Of a DNA stretch of 64,000 nt, positions 1-9,841 are shown one piece after another. The number at the start of each line of letters is the position of its first letter. Within the stretch, counting starts at the first letter, position 1. The stretch is from the NCBI GenBank assembly GCA_025200525.1, contig CM045760.1:42985932-43049931 (forward strand). Reading direction: 5' to 3'. Under the pieces are notes generated by a model. The model had not been told where the DNA came from. It saw only the letters and a program-made list of their open reading frames with translations, and did not search any database. This stretch comes from Camellia lanceoleosa (taxonomy: Eukaryota > Streptophyta > Magnoliopsida > Ericales > Theaceae). The translations under genes and the position numbers were made by a program.

Positions 1-231
1 CTGAACTCCAAGATGAAGTTGCCTACGTATCCCAAAGACGGGAATCAAGCCTTACGTAGTTCAGGCTCGGGTTCACTCAGGTATTTTCACTCTCCTTTTA
101 TGCTCTAACTTTTGCCAAGGCCGCCCTTTTCGGGTTTTCAACCTTGCGAGCTCAGTTTTTATAGTTTCAAATTTTTTGTGCTTTGAGTTTTGCCTAGGTC
201 GCCCTTTTGGGTTTTCGACCTAGCGAGCCTC
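1..231 (-). other. 3' untranslated region of element A
   Basis: This lies between the pol stop codon and the unseen 3' LTR. It matches the post-pol DNA of element B (52837-53118) and element D (60000-60370). All three contain two short blocks reading 'AAAACCC..AAGGGCG.CC..GGCAAAAGTTAGAG', followed by a block containing 'ATACGTAGG.AACTTCAT'. No polypurine tract is reached before the window ends. Confidence 0.7.
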
Positions 232-3200
232 TCAGGGGTAATATTTCTTCAACTTGTCCATATTGATCGGTTGTGAGAACTCCAAGCTATCTAGATACAT
301 CAGAACCACAGCTCCACCTAACCAGATAGACTTAATGATGTAGGGACCAGTCCAATTAGGTCTGAACTTGCCCCTTGGGTCATGGATGAGAGCTCAGTTG
401 TCCTTGAGCACCAAATCTCCTTCCTTTAGATTCCTGGACTTAACTTTCTTGTTGAAAGCCGGGGCGATTCTGCACTGATAACCTTGAACATGGTACAGTG
501 CTTTCAGTCTTCTCTCATCAAAGAGCATGAGTTCCTCAAATCTGCTCTACTGCCAATCTGCTTCGGCTATTTGACATTCAGCCAATACTCGCAAAGACGG
601 AATCTCAATTTTGATAGGTAGAACGGCCTCCATCCCATAAACCAGTGAATACAGAGTCGCCCCAGTAGAAGTTCTAATTGAAGTCCGGTAGCCCCACAGA
701 GCAAACGGCAGCTTATCTGGCCAGTCCTGGTAGGTTTCCATCATCTTCTGCAGTATGTGTTTGATGTTCTTGTTGGCGGCCTCAACCGCTCCATTGGTTT
801 GCGGCCGATATGTGGATGACTTATGAAAAGCCACGTTGTATTTTTCCAACAATTCAATCACTTCCTTCTTGAAGTGGGAACCGTTATCTGAAATTATCTC
901 GTTTGGGACTCCGTAGCGACAGATGATTTTGTTTCTAATAAACTTCGCAACATGTGAAGCCTTCAACACCGCATAGGATTGGGCCTCGACCCACTTCGTG
1001 AAATAATCTATCGCGACCAGGATGAACTCATGCCCATTCGACCCCTTTGGAGTGACAGCCTTGATCACATCAATTCCCCAGACTGAAAATGGCCATGGCG
1101 AAGTCATAGTATACAGCTTTGACAGTGGAATGTTCATGCGATTTGCATGAATTTGACACTTGTGGCATCGCCGGACAAAACCAATGCAATCCTCCTCCAT
1201 AGTGGACCAGTAGTAACCCTGTCTGAGGATCTTCCGTGCTAGCATTACTCTATTCATGTGCGCACCACATTCCCCTCCATGGATGGCTTCCATTAGACGC
1301 TTTGATTCTTCGGCATCGACACACAATTTATGCATTCCCAAATGACCTCTCTTATACAGCTTACCCCCACAGATGATGAACTGAACGGCCATTCTTCTGA
1401 TTGCCCTTTTATCCTTGGCATTTACCCCTGGCGAGTACATCTCTTTCTCCAAGAAGTTCCAAATGTCGTGATACCAGGCGTTTTCGTCCTGAACTTCATC
1501 TATAGCAGCAATCGACTCGTATGCTGACGCAAATTTCTGGTCAATGACGACGGGATGCATCCGGACTCCGAATGGGATGTCTATCATGGAAGATAGAGTT
1601 GCTAAAGAATCTGCGAACCTGTTGTTTTCTCTTAGTAGATTAGCAAAGTTTAGCTTTTCAAACCGAGGAATTAACAAATCCAAGGTCTGGTGATACATCA
1701 TCATCTTTTCTTCCTTGACTTTCCAATCTCCTTTTGCTTGAGACACAACCAAGTTCGAGTCCCCGATGACGTCCAACCGTCTTGCCCCTAGTTCCAGGGC
1801 TGCTTCTAAACCGGCAATGCACGCCTCATATTCCGCTTCGTTGTTCGAGACTTTGAACCGGAGTTTGAAGGCTAGAGGGATACGGGACTTGTCAGGTGCT
1901 ATCAGCAACACTCCTATCCCATACCCGTACTGGTTTGATGCTCCGTCAAAGTACATCGTCCAAGTTTCATCGTCGATGTGCAAAATGGCCTCATCTGGGA
2001 ATAAGTACTCGACTGCTTCACCCCCTTCCGCTGGATGGTCGGCTAAGAATTCTGCTACCGCTCTTCTCTTGACTGACTTGCTCGTTACATACTTCAGATC
2101 GAATTCGGAGAGCAACAGTAACCAACGAGCTAGCCCCGTAAGTGCTGGTTTCTCGAAAAGATATTTGATGGGATCGAGTCGTGAAACCAACATTACGGAG
2201 TGAGCTAACAGGTAGTGCCACAGCTTCCTGGTAGCCCATACCAAAGCTAAGCAAGCCTTCTCCAATGGCGTGTAGCGAGTCTCATACTCTAGCATCTTCT
2301 TGCTCAGATAGTAGGTGGCTTTCTCCACCTTGTCTTCTGATTCTTGTGCGAGCATACAGCCCATCGTAGTCTCAGTCACTGAAAGGTACAATATCAACGA
2401 TTTCCCCGACTCTGGCGGTGACAACACGGGCGGGTTCTGTAAGTATTCCTTGATTTGTTCAAAAGCAGCTTGGCATCTGCCGTTCCATTGGAATTTCTTT
2501 CCTTTCTTCAAGAGACCAAAAAGTGGTTCACAAGTCAAGGTTAATTTTGAGATAAACCATCTTATGAATTGCACTTTACCCAGAAAGCCTCGCACCTCCT
2601 TTTCAGTCCTTGGTGGGGGCATTTCTAGGATGGCCTTGATTTTGGAAGGGTCGACTTCGATACCTCTCTGTATAATCAGAAACCCCAGCATTTTTCTCGC
2701 TGTAACACCGAATGTACATTTCTGAGGATTCAGCCGCAACCGGAATTCTCTGATCCTTTGAAAGAACTTTTGTAAGGCGGTGTAGTGACCCTCTCTTTCT
2801 TTGGACTTGACAATCATGTCGTCCACGTACACCTCAACCTCTTTGTGGATCATGTCGTGCAATATTGTGGTCGCGGCTCGTTGATAAGTAGCTCCAGCAT
2901 TCTTCAACCCAAACGGCATTACTCTGTAGCAGTATGTCCCCCACGGGGTGGTGAATGCAGTCTTTTCCCGGTCTTCAGGTGCCATTACTATCTGATTGTA
3001 CCCTGAGAAGCCATCCATGAATGAGAGAAAAGCATGCCTTGCTGTGAAGTCCACTAGCTCGTCAATATGAGGCAAGGGAAAGTCGTCCTTCGGACTGGCT
3101 CTGTTCAAATCCTTGAAATCCACGCATACTCGAATTCTGCCATCCTTCTTCGGCACTGGAATCATGTTGGCCAACCAAGTCGGGTATTCGGATACCAGCA

Positions 3201-3318
3201 GGAAGCCTGCGTCGATTTGCTTGGTGACCTCTTCCTTAATCTTGAGAGCCCAATCCGGGCAAATCCTCCTGAGCTTCTGTTTGACGGGTCGGGCCTCGGG
3301 GTCAAGAGGGATCCAGTA
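232..3318 (-). CDS. pol of element A: reverse transcriptase, RNase H, second RNase H, integrase
   Basis: In order, the frame shows the RT entry motif KKDGRIRVCVDF, the RT catalytic box YVDD (about 2820-2831), the RT/RNase H linker, then a Ty3 RNase H. A second, archaeal-type RNase H follows (WTMYFDGASN ... NNEAEYEA ... SLATLSS, about 1600-1960). The integrase has an HHCC zinc motif ending CHKCQ and a D,D,E core seen as GIDVI, SDNGSHF and NGAVEAANK. No chromodomain follows. The double RNase H is the established mark of Tat elements. The frame opens after the TAG at 3319-3321 and is interrupted by TAG at 547-549 and TGA at 394-396 before the natural-looking stop at 232-234. The TGA stands where element B has CGA. 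The TAG at 547 is also present in element B. Confidence 0.9.
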
Positions 3319-5208
3319 CTATACAATCTCAGGATTGATCCCAGGCATGTCTTCGTAGGACCACGCGAAAACATCTTTGAAATCTTTTAATAAAGCGACT
3401 AAGCGCTCGCGTTCCTCCGAAGACAACGTGGACCCGATCTGGACCAGCCGCGGGTCCTCCTCAGTACCAATATTCACGGTAGTGATTTCATCCATTAGGG
3501 GTTTAACAAATCTCTCATGCTCTTGTTCAATTAGACGTTGCAAAATCGGAGGAATTTCTTCCTCGTCGTTTTCATCAAAATTTTGGAAGTCTGAGTTTAT
3601 ACAATAAATCAAGGACACAGAAAAGTACTCAGAAACCACAGCTACATGATTCTCATTAAGCATATCCAAATCGTCTGATTCCTCGGTTACAACAGACTCA
3701 AATGTGAAAGAAAAAGACGACTTGGACAAGACTGTGGCATCCGGGTTATCATCCCCAGGATTACCAGACTCAGACTCAGTCGAGCTGGAACCTGATTCCG
3801 ACTCACAAGATTCAGTGGAATCAGATTCCGGCTCACTACCTGACCCGGTGCTACTAGACAAAAATCCCTCTTCGTATTGCCAAGTGAGAGAGGGTGCGAT
3901 AGATGCATCCAAAATAGTTGCTGGTAGGCTCGCAGCCGTTTCATCCCCAATCATGGAAACCGAGAAGTTATCCCCCAAGCACTTTTGGTCGATCGGAGGA
4001 TCTAAAAGTAGACATGCCAACGCTACCCCCATTTCAATGCCCTCGGAATCCACTGCCTTACACTGCTCAACCTCAGCTGATGGGTCTGTCTGCTCTTCGG
4101 CAACGTCATCCCCGGATAGTTGTAGGTCAAAGAAAATCTCGAAGCCTGGTACGCGCTTCTTCTCCGCGTTCAGCCACGGCTCTGGGAAGCCACAAAAAGG
4201 AAAGTCTTCCCCCTCCCGGACAAAGCGTCCGTTTAGGGTACCCTGAATGGGCCTATGCATCAGCTCAAATGGCTTTCCAGCCTTCTTTGCTCTGGCTTTT
4301 CTAGCCATTTCTTTTCCCTTCCTTAACCAATCCTCTTTGGTGGGCTGATAACCCAACCCAAAGGTATGAGGGTTGTATGGCACTTCGGCCAATGCTGTGA
4401 CGCCCTTCTGGCCGCTCCTTCCTAATCCCATCCTGGGGATGTGTTGTAGCTTGTTCATGAGGTATACAGATTGAGCACTGACGTACACCCCCTCATTAAC
4501 AGCCATGATATTCTGCACAACCCGAGCCTCAGCCAGAGTAAACCCTGATAAGAACACATCCTCCATGCCGTGCTCAATTTCTAGGACTGGTGTAGATACC
4601 TCCGGAGGTGGATGGATTGATGAATTCCCGAAAATAATGGCCACCCCCTTCCCGTGAGGGTACTTCAACATCTGATGCAGAGTGGAAGAGACTGCCTTGA
4701 CTTGGTGCAACCACGGCCGCCCCAAGAGTAGATTAAACGTTGCCGGAACGTCCAAGACATGGAATTCAATGTTGTGTTGTCTTGGACCAACCTGGGTTTG
4801 AATTTTGACAGTCCCCATCACCTCCCTGCTGGTGTTATCATAGGCTCTGATCACTTGAGTAGTCGGTACGAAGTCCGCGGGTTTTAACCCGATTGCATAT
4901 GCCGTCCTTGACGGACACACATTAATGGCGGATCCCGTGTCGACAAAAACCACTGGCACCCATTTGTCTCTACATTCCATAGAGATGTAAAGGGGTTTGT
5001 TATGATTTGCACCCTCAGGCGGCAGTTCTTTGTCTGAAAAGGTTATCGTCGGGGAACCTCCTCCCGGAAAGACCAGTCCAACTAGCTGCTCTGGTGTGGT
5101 ATCTATAGAGAGTTTAGCCTTGTCCATAGCAGATAGGACAGCCTGTCTGTGCACTCGTGACGCCATAAGCAGTCCCCAGATAGAGATGTCTGCTTGTATC
5201 TTCTTCAG
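3319..5208 (-). CDS. Protease, G-patch-like and acidic linker part of element A polyprotein
   Basis: This is the same frame as pol, separated from it by TAG 3319-3321. The aspartic protease active site reads VDTGSAINVC (near 4925-4950). It is followed by a glycine-rich stretch with MGLGRSG and FGLGYQPTKEDW (about 4330-4440), which resembles the G-patch found after proteases of some retroelements. A long acidic, serine-rich segment follows (about 3740-3870). The end of the frame, containing FAWSYEDMPGI, is the usual start of the RT polypeptide. The terminating TAG replaces a CAG codon still seen as CAG/Gln context in element B, so it is a likely C-to-T change. Confidence 0.85.
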   Translation of the reverse strand: MKKIQADISIWGLLMASRVHRQAVLSAMDKAKLSIDTTPEQLVGLVFPGGGSPTITFSDKELPPEGANHNKPLYISMECRDKWVPVVFVDTGSAINVCPSRTAYAIGLKPADFVPTTQVIRAYDNTSREVMGTVKIQTQVGPRQHNIEFHVLDVPATFNLLLGRPWLHQVKAVSSTLHQMLKYPHGKGVAIIFGNSSIHPPPEVSTPVLEIEHGMEDVFLSGFTLAEARVVQNIMAVNEGVYVSAQSVYLMNKLQHIPRMGLGRSGQKGVTALAEVPYNPHTFGLGYQPTKEDWLRKGKEMARKARAKKAGKPFELMHRPIQGTLNGRFVREGEDFPFCGFPEPWLNAEKKRVPGFEIFFDLQLSGDDVAEEQTDPSAEVEQCKAVDSEGIEMGVALACLLLDPPIDQKCLGDNFSVSMIGDETAASLPATILDASIAPSLTWQYEEGFLSSSTGSGSEPESDSTESCESESGSSSTESESGNPGDDNPDATVLSKSSFSFTFESVVTEESDDLDMLNENHVAVVSEYFSVSLIYCINSDFQNFDENDEEEIPPILQRLIEQEHERFVKPLMDEITTVNIGTEEDPRLVQIGSTLSSEERERLVALLKDFKDVFAWSYEDMPGINPEIV

Positions 5209-6345
5209 CTACTTCAGTACAGCTTCCTCTTCAATCTGCTTCTCTTTCTGCTTTTCAGTTTCCTTGTCCTTCCTAGATGCCTCAGGTTGGTCTAGGTGCG
5301 GGGGCTTGAAATACCGCCCGCTTCTTGTCATGTGGTCAACCTCATCGAGATACCAGGTGTCGTCTGGTTGATTTCTTCCCCAATCATCGTTTGTGTGGGC
5401 AAGACATAAATCATCGTCTTCCCACAACATCCCGTTTGCATTCGAAAGGCACCTGTCTGGCTCCGGCATGATTGTACTTGTAGCACTTTCAGCCTGTATG
5501 CTCACAGCATCTTCTGTCCTCGTGCCCACAGCACTTTCAATTACTTCATGGGTTTTGGCTTTCCGGATTCTCTCAGAATCCCAAATCTTTTCTTGTTCCA
5601 CCTGCGTTAATGCTGTTTGTTGTTTAGCTTTCTCTGTATTTATAATGCCCCTGTTCTGAGCGAAATTCTTCGTACCGGCGATCTCCGGCAATGTACTCTG
5701 ACTCTCGGCCCTTCCGGCCACAACTGATACACTCTCTCCTGCCGGGCCCTGTTCTGGTTGGAACTCTTCCATCACATCCGGTTGATCATCCAGCCATCCA
5801 ATGACCTCTACCGATTCCTCATAATCAAACCAGTTGACTGCTGCGTCCCCTGATTCCTGGTCATTGAAAAACTGTAAGTTGGCAAAGTCCTCTTCTACGG
5901 CCGTCAGATCATCCGTCCCCTGCTTAAATCTGTCCCCCCAGATCACACACAGTTCTGCTCTCTCTGGCAATTCCATACTTGGCTCAGACTGGCCTGCTGA
6001 CAGAATGTACTCACTCAGATCGTAGGCTTCCCCAGCAAAATTCCCAAACTGCTCAATCCCTGACTCAACAGTTCCATCTTCCTCTACAATTTCCCCTGCA
6101 CCGTCTTCAATAGCTACCACCATTGGCTCAGGTCGGGTTGTAGAGATGTCCAACATGCACAAAAGGTCAGTGCAGTCGGGAAAGAACACCTCCGGCTTAG
6201 GTAGATGGAAAGGAGTGATATAGATGCTAGGATCATAAGATATTACCCCAGTCTGGATAAAGTTGACTCTTTTGGGAGGTGGAGCTTGGTTGTGTGTAGG
6301 GAGTGGGTTGGTTGTAACATTGAGTCTTTCTGGTGGCAAAATCAC
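5209..6345 (-). CDS. gag-to-protease linker of element A polyprotein
   Basis: This segment joins the gag zinc-finger region to the protease and is in frame with both. It is rich in Asp and Glu, with no domain recognised apart from the conserved C-terminal run containing MTRSGRYFKPP and a Lys/Glu-rich helix just before the protease. Element B has the same segment at 43805-44870 (MTRSGWYFKPP). The stop at 5209-5211 is TAG where element B has CAA, so the ancestral codon was probably CAG. It is not a separate gene. Confidence 0.75.
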   Translation of the reverse strand: MILPPERLNVTTNPLPTHNQAPPPKRVNFIQTGVISYDPSIYITPFHLPKPEVFFPDCTDLLCMLDISTTRPEPMVVAIEDGAGEIVEEDGTVESGIEQFGNFAGEAYDLSEYILSAGQSEPSMELPERAELCVIWGDRFKQGTDDLTAVEEDFANLQFFNDQESGDAAVNWFDYEESVEVIGWLDDQPDVMEEFQPEQGPAGESVSVVAGRAESQSTLPEIAGTKNFAQNRGIINTEKAKQQTALTQVEQEKIWDSERIRKAKTHEVIESAVGTRTEDAVSIQAESATSTIMPEPDRCLSNANGMLWEDDDLCLAHTNDDWGRNQPDDTWYLDEVDHMTRSGRYFKPPHLDQPEASRKDKETEKQKEKQIEEEAVLK

Positions 6346-7782
6346 CTATTTGTCAATGAGATCCTGAATCTCGTGACGCAATCTGAAGCATTGGTTGGTG
6401 TCATGACCGTGTTGCTGGTGATATGCACATTACTTGGCTGGGTTGTGAGTAGGGGGGAGTGGATTTGGTAACGGCCTCGGCTCCAGGGGTTTTAGATGTT
6501 CTTTTCTGATTAAGACCCCTAGAGCTTTGGACAGGGGCATGTACAATGGGGTGAAGGTTCTTTGGCCTCTGGGTTGGTATTTAGTGGTCTGGGTACTATC
6601 ACCGGAGAAGGGTGTGGCTGCCATGGGCCTTGGAAGGGGAGGGGGAATGGTGGCGACCATGCTAACCTCCGAAGTTCTTGCAGTCGCAGTGCCACTCAGC
6701 CCTGCATTGTTGTTGCGGTTAAAAGTTCTCCGAGATTGCTCCCTGTCTTGGTCAATTAGACCCTGTTTCATTGCATCTTCAATTTGTACCCCCATCTCGT
6801 GCAGATCCGAAATGGTGGGAAAGGGGAGTACAATCATCTTTTGCATCAGTTTTGGTTGGAGATTGCGCACAATCATCCTGATCTGGTCCTTATCGATGGG
6901 CCTTAAAGTCATCATCGAGGCCTTTGCCCTCCACCGGGCCACGAAATCCGAGAAACTCTCTTTGGGCTCCTGCCTTGTTGTTTCGAGATCACGAGTGGTA
7001 ATCTCAAGTTGGGTGTTGTAAGAGTATTGCGCAACAAAAGCCTCGGCCATTTCGTCCCAACTCCGCTTGACATCATCCTCCAACTTCGCATACCAGATGG
7101 CGGCTACTCCCGACAGGGTTCGGCCAAATAGTGAAAGTTTCTGGGGTCTGGTTAGGCCCATTGGTCGTAGTATATCTGAGAATAGTCGGAGGTGGACCAT
7201 GGGATCACCAGATCCATCGAAGCGATCAATCTGCGGCATTTTGAATCTGTCCAGAAATGTCACGGCCACATTGGTATATCCGTCCTCGATATCCGGGATA
7301 GCCTTTACTCCCTGCGATTTTTTGAATAGCTTTTCGAGCTTGCTCAATTTCAGTGTTGTAGGGTCTACTTCGAACTCAAAAGGAGAGTCCGAGTGGTTGA
7401 CGGGTGTGTGTACCTTGGACAGTTGAGGTGGAAGCAGGGGCGGAGCTGGCCCCGTTGGAATGTTTGTGTCCTCCTGGATGTTCTGGACATTTGGCAAGGT
7501 GTTTTGGATGTTTGGCAGGACATTCTGGGTAGTTGGTGTTTGCTCAGGTAGGGGGACTCCTGGTGGGGGAGGATTTGGATGTAAGGCAGATGCTTCGGCT
7601 TGCTGCTGTAGCCGGGTAATTAGTTCCGCCTGCTGGGCCATAATTGTGGCCTGCTGTTTAGCAAACTCCGCTTGGCGGATAGCGTCCTCCTACATCTGTC
7701 TCATACACTCTTGGAGTTGGCGCATCATTTCTTCCATCCCGGCCATATTTTGCTGATCTTCTTGGTCAATGTATGTGTATCT
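6346..7782 (-). CDS. gag of element A: capsid core and zinc-finger-like motif
   Basis: The retrotransposon gag core is visible as FDGSGDPMVHLRLF, SGVAAIWYAKLE and FSDFVARWRAKA (about 6930-7240). A C-terminal CX2HX4HX4C motif (about 6385-6430) resembles the zinc-finger-like end of Tat gag proteins. The N-terminal part is a Gln/Ala-rich helix followed by a proline-rich linker. In-frame stops are TAG 7690-7692 (CAG-type position), TAA 6430-6432 (a Tyr codon in B) and TAG 6346-6348. Gag would form the cytoplasmic virus-like particle and package the RNA. The start codon is uncertain because the extreme N-terminus is in another frame. Confidence 0.8.
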
Positions 7783-8009
7783 CTATGGCGAGACCTCGGC
7801 CCATTCCTTTGCTAGGGTAGGCCCTTTGCTCACGTAACCTCTGCTCAGACACACTGTGCCTTCTCGGCCTTCTTCTGACAACTGGGGGTAGAGAATGGAA
7901 CACTGGCTGTCCGTCAACCAAATCCTCAGATCGATTGAGCCGACGACCTCTTGTCCAAAGTGCTTGGGGAATATCTGCTGGGTTCGAAGCAATTGTGCTA
8001 AAACCTATC
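7783..8009 (-). pseudogene. Possible gag N-terminal segment of element A, frameshifted
   Basis: One frame here encodes a basic stretch (PQALWTRGRRLNRSEDLV) that element B also encodes at about 42260-42310 (PQALWTHVRRLYRSKDLV). Protein-level conservation between two decayed copies suggests that it was coding. In A it ends at a stop near 7766 and is out of frame with the rest of gag, so an indel near 7770-7800 is likely. A pyrimidine-rich run and AG lie directly upstream at 8010-8011, a possible splice acceptor. No ATG that fits was found. Confidence 0.4.
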
Positions 8010-8693
8010 CTAGCAAAAGGATAAATAAAGTAATAAGGAAATAAACAACCAGATAAATGAACAGCATAACAGCTTAAAATAAATACACAACACACAGCTG
8101 GGCATAACAACACACAGTCGATAAGCTGGATACACACTGTTCTCAAACACTGATCATTATCCCTGAATCACTGTCCCTGAAAACTGAATCTGATACTCGC
8201 AGATAACTGATTCTCAATCACTGACTAATGCCCGCAGGCCTGATGCCCAAACTCATAGACTAATACATGCATTCCCTGTAGAGACGCACTCTAAAAGCAC
8301 ATAACAAATAAGTGAGAGCCAAAACACCCCTATGTTGGAGTACGGTTTTCCTGTCCTATTTTGTCAGGAGCTAGGGTTTCACTACGCACGCAGCGGTTTC
8401 AAACAACCTATATCGGGTAAGCAACCTGTCCTACTTTGGAATGGTCACTACGGATCCGAATATGCACTAGGTCGAATGGTCAAAAAGGGTGCCTGGGTAA
8501 AACCGGGGTTTGTGTTCCCATACTGGCAGAGCCTGTAACTGGTAAGCCTTATGGCACGCAGCCTCTGGCGAACCGCTCAGGAATAGTAGATGGCAAACAC
8601 AGTGTCCTAGGCGCACCAATGCAAATGTAATGCAAAGAAACACACAAGTGTAGTCAAAACCAGATATCATGAGTTCGAGTCAAGTTCTCTAAA
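8010..8693 (-). other. 5' leader of element A
   Basis: Non-coding leader between PBS and gag. Its PBS-proximal 400 bases (8290-8690) are strongly similar to the leaders of C (17640-18080), B (41560-42060) and D (57130-57560), although the LTRs of these elements differ much more. Short open frames inside it are not conserved as proteins and I do not call them genes. Confidence 0.7.
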
Positions 8694-8711
8694 TCCCCAG
8701 CAGAGTCGCCA
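8694..8711 (-). other. Primer-binding site of element A
   Basis: On the minus strand this reads TGGCGACTCTGCTGGGGA, starting five bases after the LTR end. The initial TGG would pair with the CCA end of a tRNA. Tat/Ogre elements are reported to use a tRNA-Arg primer; that identity is from memory and was not checked here. Confidence 0.8.
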
Positions 8712-9654
8712 GAAACTATAGACGTCCCCGAATGCCCCGGGAGGGAATGAGTCCCCCGTTTCATGCGTCTTGGGCTCACTACAGTTTAGGGCTCTAATTG
8801 TCACGGTTCTTAATCTGAACCAAAGAGTCCAAATCCAGCAAATCGTTTTGAGAAAACTAATTTTTGAAAGAAGTGCCAAACATGGACTGCTTTGCCAGAT
8901 ACAGAGTCGCCACCTAAATATTTTATTTTGGGAAATTTAGAAAACCCTGACTCGTTGCCTAAAGCCACGTGTCCGTCATCACCAAAGTTGCCTCGGCTCG
9001 AGAACTTTGGTACAATTGGGGAAGGTCACTTCGTGAGCACCCCCGCTCGTCCGATCAAAGATCGACCTCTACTAACCATGATATCTAGTTTTGAAAACAT
9101 TATGTGTTCTTATTTCGGTTATTAGCCTAGATTTACTATGTGATGCGCACAACATACAAGTATAGACTGGGTCGCCTGAATTGGAACAAAACATTTCATG
9201 TTTGTTTTTGAAAGATGGTTTGCTACTCACAAGTAGGCTTAAAATGCAAATTTTGCGACCCTCAGGTGGGCTTAGAAAACAAAATGATTTGCCACTATCT
9301 AGTGGGCTGAAAACTCACAGTTGAAGATTTGTCCCAATCCAAATAACCCAACCTTCACCCACAAGCATTCAGGCAGTTATATCACATAAGCAAATAGCCT
9401 CATGGTAAACATGCTATCATGGCAGTCACTCACACACATGCAAGGATGCTAAAGCGTAAAAACTTACCGAGTACTCTCAGCCAAAATAGAAGCTAATTAG
9501 AAATCCATGTATGATCCTAACTATACAGAAATGCCTAATGCAACACATGCAAAAATGCAACTATAGCAGGCTCGGCTATTCTAAACATGGCATATGGAAT
9601 GCTACAGCTAACATGTATTCAACTTGGAATTGAAATACAATGCAGGGAGTTATG

Positions 9655-9674
9655 ATGCACCGAGCCCGGTGCAT
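9655..9674 (-). other. Stem-loop in LTR A (ATGCACCG stem)
   Basis: Perfect 8-bp stem with a four-base loop. Homologous stems are at 19005-19024 (C), 56185-56204 (D) and 30294-30314 (solo LTR). The solo-LTR copy changes a C-G pair to T-A. Confidence 0.55.
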
Positions 9675-9826
9675 GCAAGACAGATGAATGAATGCAAATA
9701 TGCTATCATACTATATGCTAATTGAAACAAGCCCTAATCTAACCATCATAAGCAGATAAATAAAAGGGAGAAAAACGTGGGGTTGGAAGACATACATCAC
9801 ACACACGCACACTTATTACAACATTG

Positions 9827-9841
9827 CCCTCGCGCAGAGGG
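9827..9841 (-). other. Stem-loop in LTR A (CCCTC/GAGGG)
   Basis: Five-bp stem CCCTC/GAGGG around a five-base loop, with a TTGTAATAA-like run just downstream in the sense direction. All five long LTRs have the stem, with one covarying pair between subfamilies. Confidence 0.6.

Noticed and set aside
547..7782. Pararetrovirus (caulimovirid) origin of the RT gene
   Set aside because: An integrase with D,D,E motif, LTRs, a PBS next to the LTR and Tat-type double RNase H are present; no movement protein or coat-protein pattern was seen.
8332..8630. Short leader frames (also at 41605-41805 and 57152-57352) as a conserved small protein
   Set aside because: The DNA is conserved, but reading frames differ between copies and are interrupted without third-position bias that I could see.
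8641..8711. A tRNA gene, suggested by the GAGTTCGAGTCAAG run beside the PBS
   Set aside because: No cloverleaf can be formed; the match reflects the tRNA-complementary PBS and chance similarity.
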